Positions 32,017 to 42,888 of a stretch of DNA of 64,000 nucleotides are shown one piece after another. Source of the stretch: Lytechinus variegatus. Lineage: Eukaryota > Echinodermata > Echinoidea > Temnopleuroida > Toxopneustidae. The translations under genes and the position numbers were made by a program. Position 1 is the first letter of the stretch. Each line of letters opens with the position of its first letter. Below the pieces are notes generated by a model. That model did not search any database and had not been told where the DNA came from. It saw only the letters and a list, made by a program, of their open reading frames with translations. The stretch spans positions 35,179,934 to 35,243,933 of the forward strand of contig NC_054743.1 in the NCBI RefSeq assembly GCF_018143015.1. Reading direction: 5' to 3'.

Positions 32017-33110
32017 GTCTCACCTGCGAAGCAAAGTGAGACTATAGGCGCCGCTTTTCCGACGGCGACGGCGGCATCAACATCAAATCTTAACCTGAGG
32101 TTAAGTTTTTGAAATGACGTCATAACTTAGAAAGTATATGGACCTAGTTAATAAAACTTGGCCATAAGATTAATCAAGTATTACTGAACATCCTATTAGA
32201 GTTTCATGTCACATGACCAAGGTCAAAGGTCATTTAGGGTCAATGAACTTAGACCATGTTGGAGGAATCAACATCGAAATCTTAACCTGAGGTTAAGTTT
32301 TTGAAATGTCATCATAACTTAGAAAATATATGGACCTAGTTCATGAAACTTGGACATAAGGTTAATCAAGTATCACTGAACATCCTGCATGAGTTTCACG
32401 TCACATGAGCAAGGTCAAAGGTCATTTAGGGTCAATGAACTTTGGACGAATTTGGGATATCTGTTGAATTCCCATCATAACTTTGAAAGTTTATGGATCT
32501 GATTCATGAAACTTGGACATAATAGTAATCAAGCATCACTGAAAATTTTGTGAAAGTTTCAGGTCTCATGATTAAGGTCAAAGGTCATTTAGGGTCAATG
32601 AACTTTGGCCGAATCGGAGTATCTGTTGAATTACCATCATAACTTTGAAAGATTATTGGTCTAGTTCATTAAACTTGGACATTAGAGTAATCAAGTATCA
32701 CTGAACATCCTGTGCGCATTTCAGGTCACATGACCAAGGTCAAAGGTCAATGAACTTTGGCCGAATTGGGTGTATCTGTTGAATTACCATCATAACTTTG
32801 AAAGTTTATGGATCTGATTCATGAAACTTGTACATAAGAGTAATCAAGTATCACTGAACATCCTGTTCGAGTTTCAGGTCACATGATCAAGGTCAAAGGT
32901 CATGTAAGGTCAATGAACTTTGGCCATGTTGGGGTTTTTTGTTAAATAACCATCATATCTCTGTAAGTTTATTGGTCTAGTTCATAAAAAGTGGACATAA
33001 GAGTAACCATGTATCACTGAACATCTTGTGCGAGTTAGAGTAGTATTCAAAGTCAGCACTGCTGCTATATTGAACCGCGTGATGCAGGTGAGATGGCCAG
33101 AGGCATTCCA
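32017..33110. mobile_element. 1-kb GGCGCC-ended element with internal tandem repeats, copy 2
   Basis: The left end GTCTCACCTGC then ACTATAGGCGCCGCTTTTCC and the right end GCAGGTGAGATGGCCAG match copy 1 at 19494. The interior is at least five tandem units of about 155-190 bp. Each carries GTTTCAGGTCACATGA-like and AAGGTCAAAGGTCA sequences (32219, 32411, 32574, 32736 and 32889). It is non-coding and lies inside the 3.2-kb inverted repeat. Confidence 0.75.
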
Positions 33111-33636
33111 CTTGTTTATTTTACATGACAGAAGTAGTTATGTGTAGGCGAAGGATCAAAACTGGAAAACTGCCAACAAACCTTTTCTCATTGACTTTTA
33201 TATATTATATATTTTTTTTTACAAACTGCTCTCTGAAAAGTCTTTGGATTATGTGAAAACTTTGTTAAGAAAGAAATTGACTAATAATAACTGACAAAGA
33301 ATGTAAAATTTCAGAAGAAAAACTCGACATAATTTACAAAAAATGAGTACCTATTGACAACATACATCTGTAGTTTTTAAGGAATTACCTGATTTTATTA
33401 ATTTGATTTTAATTTGTTTTAAGTAGATATGAAGACTTTGTTGATCTTTTGTTGATATAAAGTTAATTCAAAGTTTTTCAGTTGACTTGAAGAATTAAAA
33501 CTGCATTGAACAAATACTTTGTCCATGATTTGTACATTTTTCAATGGAAGTGATTTAAATCAATGATTTTTTAAAAAAAATCATGGTGATTTAAATCACG
33601 ATTTAAATCAACGTGATTTAAATCCGCTAACCCTGC

Positions 33637-33775
33637 AGTGCGTCAAATTGACACCTGTTACCAAGGTTAGATTGATACGCAATTTTATTCATGAGTCCAC
33701 TGTTTGAAGAGTGGACTCATGAATAAAAAGCATGGATAACCACGGCAACAGGCATCAATTTGGCGCACAGTGACA
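33637..33775. repeat. long hairpin with a perfect 15-bp tip
   Basis: ATTCATGAGTCCACT (33687-33701) and AGTGGACTCATGAAT (33710-33724) are perfect complements around an 8-base loop. The stem continues imperfectly outward through CCTGTTACCAAGG and GCAACAGGCATC to CAGTGCGTCAAATTGAC and its complement. Confidence 0.8.
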
Positions 33776-33955
33776 AAAGCGTACATCAGCATTGGATACT
33801 TTTTTATACACTCGCCCGATATGCGCTAAATTAAGCGTAATTTATAGAGGAAATCTGCATAAACCATGGACTCAACCGTGGGTTTTCGAAACCACCTTTG
33901 TGAACTTGGGCCGAGCTCTTGTAAGCAATAATAATGAAACAATGGCTGGGAAGGA

Positions 33956-34543
33956 TTAAAGGGGAATGAAACCTTTGGAACAAATAGGCTTGTGTAGAAA
34001 CAGAAAAATCAAAGAATAAGAATAAAGAAAGTTTGAAAAAAAAGGACAAATAATGAGACAGAAGCATTTGAATATTGCGATCACTAATGCTATGGAGATC
34101 CTCCCATTGGCAATGCGACAAGGATGTGTGATGTCACTGATGAACAACTTTCCCTTTGGTGGACTATAAAATACCCTCAAAATGTCTATTTTTGCTTTTT
34201 CTTATGATGATACAAACTCTTTATCCATGATGTATTCTTAAAAAATATGTATTACATGCCCTCATGTAGAAAGAACACATGATCTATGGATAGATGTGAT
34301 AAAAGAGGCAATTCAAGTGAAATATATACTAAAGTAATGGGGAGAGTTGTTCACAAGTGACATCACACATCTTTGTCGCATTGCCAATTTGCTATCTCCA
34401 TAGCAATAGTGATCGCAATATTCAAATGCTCATAACTTTCTCATTATTTGTCTGATTTTTCTCAAACTTTTGTTGATCTGTTTCTTTGATTTTTCTGTTT
34501 TCACACAAGCTATCTTGTTCCAATGGTTTCATTCTCCTTTAAG
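33956..34543. mobile_element. 590-bp MITE with TTAAAGGGGAATGAAACC ends
   Basis: The left end TTAAAGGGGAATGAAACC is inverted at the right as GGTTTCATTCTCCTTTAA. The arms are complementary for about 180 bp (for example GCATTTGAATATTGCGATCA and its complement). It is similar in design to the elements at 23528, 29231, 45225 and 53104. No coding potential. Confidence 0.8.
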
Positions 34544-34599
34544 TTTACATTACATTCAATGGGGGAAATACCAGGAGGGGGAGTGTGTATTTTAGTTTT

Positions 34600-34757
34600 T
34601 GTCAGACGTGTATCAATCAGATATGATTATTTACGTCTGGGACTGACCTTTAACGTCACAATCCGAAAGACGTGACCAGGGCTCGAACCTGTACATCAAT
34701 TTGTAACTTCCCCACAGCTTGGATTACAGGCGCAAGCCACAATGCCCAGGGGATGGG
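34600..34757 (-). mobile_element. SINE-like repeat with a 7SL-like start (tentative)
   Basis: On the minus strand, GTGGCTTGCGCCTGTAATCC then AAGCT resembles the start of 7SL RNA and Alu (GTGGC..GCCTGTARTCCCAGCT). About 30 bases further a B-box-like GGTTCGAGCCC follows, then sequence ending near GTCCCAGACGTAAATAATC. It may be a 7SL- or tRNA-derived SINE. No poly(A) tail or target duplication is evident. Confidence 0.45.
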
Positions 34758-35267
34758 TGCACAACTCATTTTAAATGAAACAATTTGAAAATGTTCTGTT
34801 TGATAGCGATAGTGTATCCATTTTTTGATATATCCATTTTTATGTTTTTCTGCATTTACTTAAAAGCAATGTGACAGGATAAATTTCTTAAAGTTATTGT
34901 CTGAATATAAAAATGAAAATTAAATTGATACCCCCTCTTTCACTCATACTCTCATTTTCTACCCACCCCCCCCCCCCCCATACCACCCATACCAGGAACG
35001 GCCACATGTTGGGAATGCTCTCAGAATATTTTCAAAAGGCAGCTAATTTGCAGAAAAAAACACTGCAACATACTGTAGTTATATCCAGTGATAATTGGAT
35101 TATCTGTAATTAGAATAAATTTGCTTTTGCCTATCAAATGAAGAACATGAATAAGAAATTTCCTTTTAGTAAAGCACACGCAAAAACATTGAGGAAATGA
35201 ATTAGGGAAAACTGCTACATGTATAAGGGATGAAATAATGTTAATTTGACATGGTCTTGGACAGGTG
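34758..35267. other. intergenic, no gene seen
   Basis: AT-rich with a C-run near 34965-34980. No feature recognised. Confidence 0.4.
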
Positions 35268-35412
35268 GTGTTTCATAAAACTGTTGATCCTTTCTTGAGG
35301 TTAATGATATTCACTATAAAATGTTAATCGGTAATTATTTAGCGTGCAAGAAAGGTTCAACAGTCATTCTTAGTCGCTCTTAACTCATGACCAGCTTTAT
35401 GAAACGGCCTCC
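35268..35412. mobile_element. short MITE, GTTTCATAAAACTG ends
   Basis: GGTGTTTCATAAAACTGTTG at the left corresponds to the complement of CAGCTTTATGAAACGGCCTC at the right. Inner arms match around CCTTTCTTG and CAAGAAAGG. Non-coding. Confidence 0.55.
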
Positions 35413-35730
35413 TGAATACTATTCCACTTTAATTCACACAATGTCTCTACTTGTAAGATTCTTTCCCCCAAGGCCCGAACGCAAATCTTATGATTAATTG
35501 TGGAGTCGATTGTTATGCTTGATCATGCCCATCTCATCATGCAAATGATGAAACCTATTAAATTACCAAACACATAAAAATATGATGGCAGTCGTGATCA
35601 TGTCATGTAAATATACAATCATTTATTTGAATACGTGTTACAAGAAAATATACACACAAATGTACTGGTGTTTTGAATACATGAATTTGTAAACAAAGTA
35701 CTTGGTTTCATTCTGATGAGAAACGCACCA

Positions 35731-35880
35731 GGGGGCCTGTTGCATAAAACTTGTTGCAATAACAAATTTGCAGTAGCAGTTTAAAGCTACTGAAATCCTT
35801 TAATCTGATTGGTTGGAAATATTTCTTTAAATAAAAATAATGCATTTGTTATTGCAACAAGTCTTAATGAATCTGGCCCA
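35731..35880. mobile_element. MITE, GGGCCTGTTGCATAAAACTTG ends
   Basis: The left end GGGCCTGTTGCATAAAACTT then GTTGCAATAAC is inverted at the right as GTTATTGCAACAAGTCTTAA then GGCCC. It directly abuts a second MITE at 35877. Confidence 0.7.
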
Positions 35881-36035
35881 GAGTTACTGTTGTGGTAACT
35901 TTGCTATCCAATGGTAGCTTTGCTAGCTTGCATGGAATCTTTCATTCTGATTGGCTGTAGAGTATTGTTACCATGGTGAATTACCATTGGGTGACACAGC
36001 TACCACTATACAGAACTTTTCATGCAACAGGCCCC
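35877..36035. mobile_element. MITE of the GGTAACTTTGC family
   Basis: It starts GGCCCAGAGTTACTGTTGTG and ends TTTCATGCAACAGGCCCC. It contains GGTAACTTTGCTATCCAATG and CTGATTGGCTG, phrases shared with the copies at 57511-57846 and 63361-63521. Confidence 0.65.
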
Positions 36036-36948
36036 AGTACAGCTTCTCATGACAAAGTCTAACTTTGTATCAGAATCATTTTATTTTTTGAATTCTAGGC
36101 ATCAATTTCGCTATTTACCTATTTCTAGGAAATATTAGGGGGAGGGGGGATTCAATAACTGGAACAATTTCATGAATGATTTACATAGATCTGAGTTTAT
36201 AACATAAATACATTCTTATTTACAGGTAATAGTAAAACATTCACAATGTGCTCCAATATTTATAGAGTGGCAATCGGCACATTAGTCCAAATTTAATTCA
36301 CCGAATTCGCTAATTGATCTTTAAATTCCAGTAAATTCATTAAACTAATATAATAAATTTTCTATAAAAGTGCATTCCGAAATGCAGGTACACTGGAGTT
36401 ACTCTTCATTATATTGATTTCAAATCAATTCATGCACATCAGTGTCGATGCTACAGCATCAAACGTCTCGAAAAATATTCAATTCCATAACCTTGCATAT
36501 TCTGCATTTTTCTGACGGCATCACACAAATTAACACTGAATGTGTAGGTTGATGTACTATTTTTGTACATAATTTGTGCTTCACTTTATCAATAAAATAC
36601 AGTTTGAAATTAAAAAGCCTGAGAGCTGCAACATAGTTTGGTAAGGAAGATATATGACGATTCTCCTCTGTATGGCTAATAATCTCAGTCCCATACATTT
36701 GATTCTGTGTTTGTGAACAAATGTAGCATCTCGCTTTAGTATTCTGCACTTTCAAGCTGCATTACACCTATAATCACTGATAACGTGCAGACGGATGTCT
36801 TCAGAAATACTTTAATTTGTAGTTCAGTTTATCCATAAAATGCGCTTTTGTAAAAAGCTTGAACATGCTTTGGCGATAAAGACAGTATATATCTTGAGTG
36901 TAGTTGATGATTTCTTCTTTATAATTGACAATGTCAGTCCCATATACT

Positions 36949-39900
36949 TCATTCCGCGTCATCACCTTCGCCTTCCTCTTGTTCATCCTCATTGGCTGGC
37001 TCAGGGGCAGTTTCAGGTCTGCTCTCTCCTTCAGCGACAGTTTCCTGCAGAAGACACAAAAAAGATCAAGAATGATTTACTATTTATCAACTGCACAAGA
37101 AATCTGAGTCAAATTGAACAGGACCGAAGTCAACAGCCCTTGTTGTAGAAAGAGTTTCATAAAATAAACAAGTATTAAATGTGACTTGTGATCGGTTAAA
37201 AATCAAGTTGCGATTGAATATTGGAGTTGTGTTTGATTAAATCTCTTTCCCCGAAAGAGCGATAGAACCCCCGAAATAAGTATATTGTTTCTTTGGTTAC
37301 AGGACATTTGCTCTGGCGACGATTGCTCCGCTCTGAATTCCAAAAACCAATCAAATGACTAACTTTAATCCTGGATTGAACACTCTACCCTACCCTAAGC
37401 CTAAAATAAATAAAGCCCTGAACAACTGTTGCATCACAATTTCTTTTCACTCCTGAAGACGGACAGTCAACCTGTCCGAAACGTCGAGTCTCTCTACTAC
37501 TCATCATCTCTACTCGCCGACTCAAGCCAGCATCTCCTCATCAGCTCTACTACTCAAGCTGTTCTCACTCAACATTCCTTCTGGTTTAGTCCTTTTCAGG
37601 ACTATTTTCAAGAAAGAATACTCTACTCTCAAATCTCCACTTTCTTGCCTATCCACTTCTTCTCTTCTTCTATCCACTGTTTCTATAACACTCCACATGG
37701 TGTACTGTAAACCACATCAGCAAATTTCTTTTCTCTTTTTTTTGCCACTGCAAACAATTTCACCAAAATTGTATGGTATTGGTACCTATGCAGACTCTTG
37801 CCATTTAACAGCTGTGTGGAAACTTAGCACCTAGAATGTGCCATGATACCTGGCCAACATTCACTTTGTTATTCCTAATAGAAATCTTATTTAAATCAAT
37901 TACGGTAGTATTCACAAAATTTAGGGATGTTATGGTAGAAATTTAGCTAACCTCCTGAGCAGCAGGTTCTTGTCCCTCAACGCCGTTGTTCATTTGTTCT
38001 TCTAAGATCTGTTGAGCTGCTTCAGCAATCAATTCAATGTTACTTGTCTGTCCTGATTCTTCCAGTTTGAAGTACGCAGCCATCCTCTCCTTGACCACAT
38101 CCCTAATGATACCTGTGTAGGATAAAAAACGTGAATTAAATGAAGAGCAATTAAACATATTCTTCTCAACATAATTATTTCTACTTCCCGTGAAATTAAC
38201 TTTCAAAAGATTTCTAATTCTCCCCTTCAGTCTGTTTACGAATATTTATGAATCATGATTCCTTACAAAAATATCAACTCCATAAATAGGACAGTACAAA
38301 AAAGGCCTCGCCAATCCCCCCTCCGATACAAATGAATAATATAAAAAAAATAAAGAAAGGAATAGAAAATATACTACTACTACTAATAATAATAATAAGC
38401 AAAGATAAATAAATGAAATGAATTAATGGCTAAATAAAACAATAAGTAAATGAGTACATACCAATCAAGTTAAAGAGAACCAACAAATACTAAATTTGAG
38501 ACATAAAGTGAGAGTAACTTACCATCGAGAACAGTCCTTCCAAGAATTGATTTGTCGATACACTTGGCAACCTCGTCCATGAGCCAAGGCACAAAACCTA
38601 GTTCAACATCCCTCTCAACTGGATCATAGAAATAACCATTATCGTTGAGGGTACCAAACACTGATGGTATAAGGTCTGCAAGGTAGCTCTGGGCAAAGGC
38701 TCTCGCTGCGATCTTCTCCGCCGTCTCCTTCTCTTTCTTTAATACCTCCCGTTGCTGCTTCATCCTCCTCTCCTAAAAGTGCAAATTAAACAAAGATGTA
38801 CATTTTAACATAAGAATCATGATCTGATTCATACATCATTTGATCACCAGAGTGTCCAAATGAAAATTTGTTTGAGCTCTATTCATCATTAGTACTTTTC
38901 ACATTTTCAATATTTAACAAACTTTGCATTAAAATACTTTACAGGAAGATTGAGACACCTTCAGCTGAATGGAATACATATTATTGAGAACCTTGCTTCA
39001 AACAAGGAAGGGTCACTAATTATGCCTTAGAACTTCTGAAAGGAAAGCTTTCCAGGGAATTGTGAAATCTATCACATGACCTTCCATTTAACCAACAAGA
39101 ACATCTTTTGCTGATGAGTTTCAATGAACAGTTCTTGTGAATGGTTTGAAGACAAGGATCATGATTTCTTTATGAATGACAAGGATCAACACCACTACAC
39201 TACCTTATGAACAAATAATACCAATATCATCTTGCTCAGGCATCAGAATAAGTATCAATAACAGTTAGCTTTGAAAAAAAAGTATAGAGCTACCTTGTGT
39301 GTGTAATTTTTACTCATGTCTTTGATGAATGTATTTTTTTTGTATATTGTGACTGGAACTGCCAGAGTATAAAATAATGTAATCTAGATACTAGAGGATG
39401 AAACATTGCTCCGGGCCCCATCTTAAAAATAGGTCCTATTGATCCGATCAATCGCAACTTTGGATGGCCAGCAACCCCAGCAAATAAAAATGCAAATTTG
39501 TTGAAAATGTTATCTAGATACGATGTATATTCATACATTCATTATTCTCTTGATGATTCAGTGTGATTTTCTATGTTTACTAAGGAGATTTAGCAAATTC
39601 CCTGTATTAAAAAGTTTGGTATGGATGGATTTCCATACAGTGGCGATTGATTGGATCAATCGTAACTTTTTAAAGACAGGGCCCTGGGTTACAAATTTAA
39701 AGATCTATTACATACCTTCTCTTCTCTATGCCTCCTCTCTTGTTCTTCTAATCTCTGTGTCTCTACAAGCTCTGCGTTGCGGAGTTCTTCAAATGCTCGC
39801 TGCTGCGCTCTCAGATTGGCCAGTTCTTCTTCTTCCATGACTTCAAGTAGAGCCTGCTCTACGGTCTTTCCTACCAGCACCTCTAGGATCGGTTTGACTT

Positions 39901-42180
39901 CAATGTCAAAGTCAAATAGCTGTATGATAAACAATAACAGGAAATCAGAAAATATGGCTAAATTTCAGATAATTTTCATCAGGGGAACATACTTGCTCTG
40001 AATGTTAATCAGTGCTATTAAACCTTCATCTCCTTTTTGAGGATTTACAGGTGCAACAATTTCTAATTAATCGGTTAATGAGGAAAATTCATCATGTAAA
40101 TATAGAATCAGTAGTCAAATAGCTCCATAGAATCTAAAGTCAAATATATCAATTGATAAAGACATTAATGCTATATTAATACAAAGGTCAAGGTTCGTAC
40201 AACTTGTGAGTATTTGGTATGTCAATCAAATGGTTGGCAACTGTATAATAGATCTTAATAAGAGTAATTTTTGACAGGCGTTGATTTATTTGCTTTTTAA
40301 ATTTTAACCTTGTTATGTACTTTTTGTTGTTGTTATTGCTGTTAATTTGCTCAGAAATGCCTTGACTGAGCATCTAACTACGATGGAGAGTGTGCTATAT
40401 ATAAATGGTTTGTATCATTATTGTGAATTATTATAATTATCCTTTTATAATCATCCTTATAATGATAAATTACTGCCTTCATTATCATCATCATTAACTA
40501 CCGGTAATTGACTTACATCCCCTTCGTAGATCTGTGTAGCAACATCCATGCCGGTCTTGGCAGGAATGAAGAGCGGCGTTGGTGGTCTATCAAGGAACGC
40601 ATCGGTCTGGGCTTCGACATCCGCTTCCTCTACTCTGTCACTGAGTTCCTCCAAGTACAGTTCAGTCTGGACGTCGATGTGTTTCCTTCCTTCTACAGGC
40701 TCAGGGGATCTCGGTCTAAGTTGATCCTTGGCCCTCTTGGCTGCGATCTTACGCCTCCTAATCTCCTGTTGTCTCTGGATCTCTATCGGATCGGGTTGAG
40801 CTGTCTGTTCACGATAATGTCCAAACAAAACATAATTAGAAATAGCAGGATTTTTTCAAAAGATTTTATACAAATTAAAATAGTTTTTTTCTATTAAACA
40901 ACCATTGAACAACTATAAATGTAAATATCATTTTATACAGGAGAAATCTACAAGGGAATATGGTCTACATACAGAAAATGAAGAGGCTGTTCAAAGTGCA
41001 TCTTGTCTAGATTTTCTGGCCTGGGAATAGAACAAGTTATTGTAGATTTTCTGCTATAAATTGGTCTGGATTTGAATGGCACCAACATCTACAAAAATTA
41101 AAAAACCATCTTTACGGGGTCAGTCTATCAAAATAAATTCATACAAAACATAATCGCGAAGGGAGGCTCAATAATACTCATATTTCAAAGTTCCACTTCC
41201 CCATATAAACAACAATGAAAGTACATGTAGTGACATACCGCAGGTAGAGTGTGTTGTGCGTATGTGTTTCCTCTGACAATTCGCCTGTCGTACATTATAT
41301 TACCAATTGGCACTGGCTCTGGGTTTCTGTGAGAGGAAAACAAAAACATAACAGAAAATCTAAGTATAATAGACATCTACGTATTTGTGAAATAAAACTT
41401 ACGACTCTAACTTAAGATCTAGGTAAAACATGAAAAAAACACGAAACAGAATACAATTTAGTTATAAACCACCATGGTTAGCTTCTACATGCATTTACAT
41501 GTATCGTAAGTGCAACAAGTGAAGATCAAAACAAAACAGAAATTTTTGGTGTAGGCCTAGACATACGGTAAGGTAGGCCTACATGTAATTTCTAGATTCT
41601 TTATCTAGAAGCAGCCTTAAATTTTAAGATGGGCAAATTTATAAAGTTTAATGCAATTGAGCGAAGTCAGAGAGCGAGCAAAATTTAAACCTTTTCATTA
41701 CAAAAATCCCATTTTGTGATAGATTTTGAAATAAAATTTAGGAAATAATTATTAATAGGCCTATTTTTCACCATTCTCTTTCCTGTTTATTCAACTAAAA
41801 TTTGTTGATTACAATATATAACACTAACAGTTGGGTCACACAAATTATGTTGATAGTAAATTCTGACTCTTTTGTTTCAACCAACAGTTTATCAAAAAAA
41901 AGTTTAATGTTGGTTTCATTTCGTCTTGACTGAGCTGAGCTTGTTGTCGTATTAACTGCAAGGAATTCAGCACTAAACATGCTAAAGACAGCAGACTTTC
42001 ACACTTCAGATTAATAAGAACTAGATATAGGTCCTAATTTTAGGGTTCTAAGTTAATTTGAACTTACTGTGCAAGTGGGTCTCTGTATTTTTTCCTCTGA
42101 GGAACCGCTCTCGGTTGACTGGCGAAAGTGTAGGTGCCACTTTTCTGATTCTGTTGCGGAGTTGGTAAAACCGTCGTCAT
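36949..42180 (-). CDS. RSPH3: Radial spoke head protein 3 homolog (RSPH3)
   Basis: A radial-spoke stalk protein of motile cilia and flagella that anchors the spoke and binds the PKA RII subunit (AKAP). Seven exons, transcription order: 42180-42068, 41326-41239, 40804-40517, 39919-39716, 38772-38523, 38112-37952, 37044-36949 (stop). All are GT-AG and in phase, giving 399 residues. Conserved core: RIVRGNTYAQHTLPA; RPRSPEPVEGRKHIDVQTEL; TDAFLDRPPTPLFIPAKTG; LFDFDIEVKPILEVLVGKT; the amphipathic RII-binding helix VEQALLEVMEEEELANLRAQ (about residues 183-202); FAQSYLADLIPSVFG; GYFYDPVERDVELGFVPWLM. The tail is acidic. Human RSPH3 is longer at the N-terminus. It is head to head with FDX1, with an X-box-like site between them, as expected for a ciliary gene. 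Confidence 0.96.
37447..37710 (+). mobile_element. retroelement 3' fragment with hammerhead-like motif (probable Penelope-like)
   Basis: In the last RSPH3 intron, ACTC (37449-37452) precedes CTGAAGA. A 6-bp stem GGACAG/CTGTCC follows, then GAAACGTC, then GAGT, which pairs with the ACTC. This order mirrors the type I hammerhead ribozyme core that Penelope-like retroelements carry. The base pair next to the core is not canonical, so activity is doubtful. The following 220 bp is a C/T-rich stretch with CTACTACTC phrases and no gene. Confidence 0.45.
39412..39686. mobile_element. MITE with GGGCCC...GATCAATCG ends, in RSPH3 intron
   Basis: The left end GGGCCCCATCTTAAAAATAG plus TTGATCCGATCAATCGCAAC is mirrored at the right by GATTGGATCAATCGTAACTT plus AAAGACAGGGCCC. 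A related partial copy lies at 47570-47697 (AGTTGCGATTGATCTGAGCA, GATATGATGTATACTCATAC). Confidence 0.7.
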
Positions 42181-42888
42181 TTTGCTTGATTTTTTAAATC
42201 CTTTTATCAAAGTAGAAACAATATTTCAGTTACTCAGTTGAACTAGAAGAGAGTAACTTTCACATGCACTAATCTGTTGTATTATTTGAGTCCTCCGTTT
42301 TTGTTGTCTTTATCACTAAAAACAGCTGTCAAATGCGAAGTCTGAATTCTCCTGAATTTCGTTGTCCTCGGCGTGCACAGGAGTGGTCGTCGGGGAGGTC
42401 TGGCGTAGAGTGAATATAATTTCACGTAAATAATTTGCATGCACGCGAGACGTAGCCGTGTGTGTGTACGTCACTCTCGTGCCGGGATTTGGATTGTTTG
42501 GGTTCGCAACAGAAGCCTCATCACCGGGGGTAACTACTTAAAAATTCCACCGCTTCAGATATTATGTGATACCTTACATTCAAGTGAATATTTCTTGTTT
42601 AAAAACTTTGAATGAAACTACAGAAAGATATAATTGGAAAAATACTCAAAAATAAGGTGAAATATTAGATGCAATAAAGAACTATTTTCTTTAGCTGCGC
42701 ATGGTTTCTGTACGAGGGCCGTTTATCAAAGGAAATAAATAAATATTGGTGGCATAGCAACCTACTGTATGACGTCCAACGCTAGCTGGCAGTATTAAAA
42801 AAAATCTTTAGGTCAGAGGTCAGAGGCATGTTCCTGTAAACGTATTCAGACGTAAACACAATAAAGTGGCGTGAATTAACGAATAAAA
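42181..42888. promoter_or_regulatory. shared intergenic region between RSPH3 and FDX1
   Basis: The 708 bp between the divergent start codons hold no gene. They include a GC-richer patch at 42360-42490 with a TACGTCAC CRE-like site (42468-42475), and an RFX X-box-like site at 42749-42761. The arrangement would allow a bidirectional promoter, but the transcription start sites are not known. Confidence 0.6.
42749..42761 (+). promoter_or_regulatory. RFX X-box-like site
   Basis: GTGGCATAGCAAC fits GTNRCC-N(0-3)-RGYAAC with one mismatch in the first half and a perfect AGCAAC second half. RFX factors drive ciliary genes such as RSPH3. It lies about 570 bp upstream of the RSPH3 start and 128 bp upstream of the FDX1 start. 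Confidence 0.5.

Larger units (their letters stand above)
30674..33912. mobile_element. 3.2-kb inverted-repeat element with nested insertions
   Basis: The left arm (30674-30817) begins GGCCTGAATTCACAAAGGTG and includes CCATGGTTTATGCAGATTTC and CAATGCTGATGCACGCTTTT. The right arm (33750-33912) is its reverse complement. The interior holds an AT palindrome at 30855-30930, GATTTAAATC-rich sequence, the 1.1-kb element at 32017-33110 and a strong hairpin at 33637-33775. No transposase frame is visible, so the outer element looks non-autonomous. Confidence 0.65.

Noticed and set aside
33831-34180. Overlapping minus-strand frames of 96 and 74 codons
   Set aside because: They lie in the arms of the MITE at 33956-34543 and the adjoining inverted-repeat arm.
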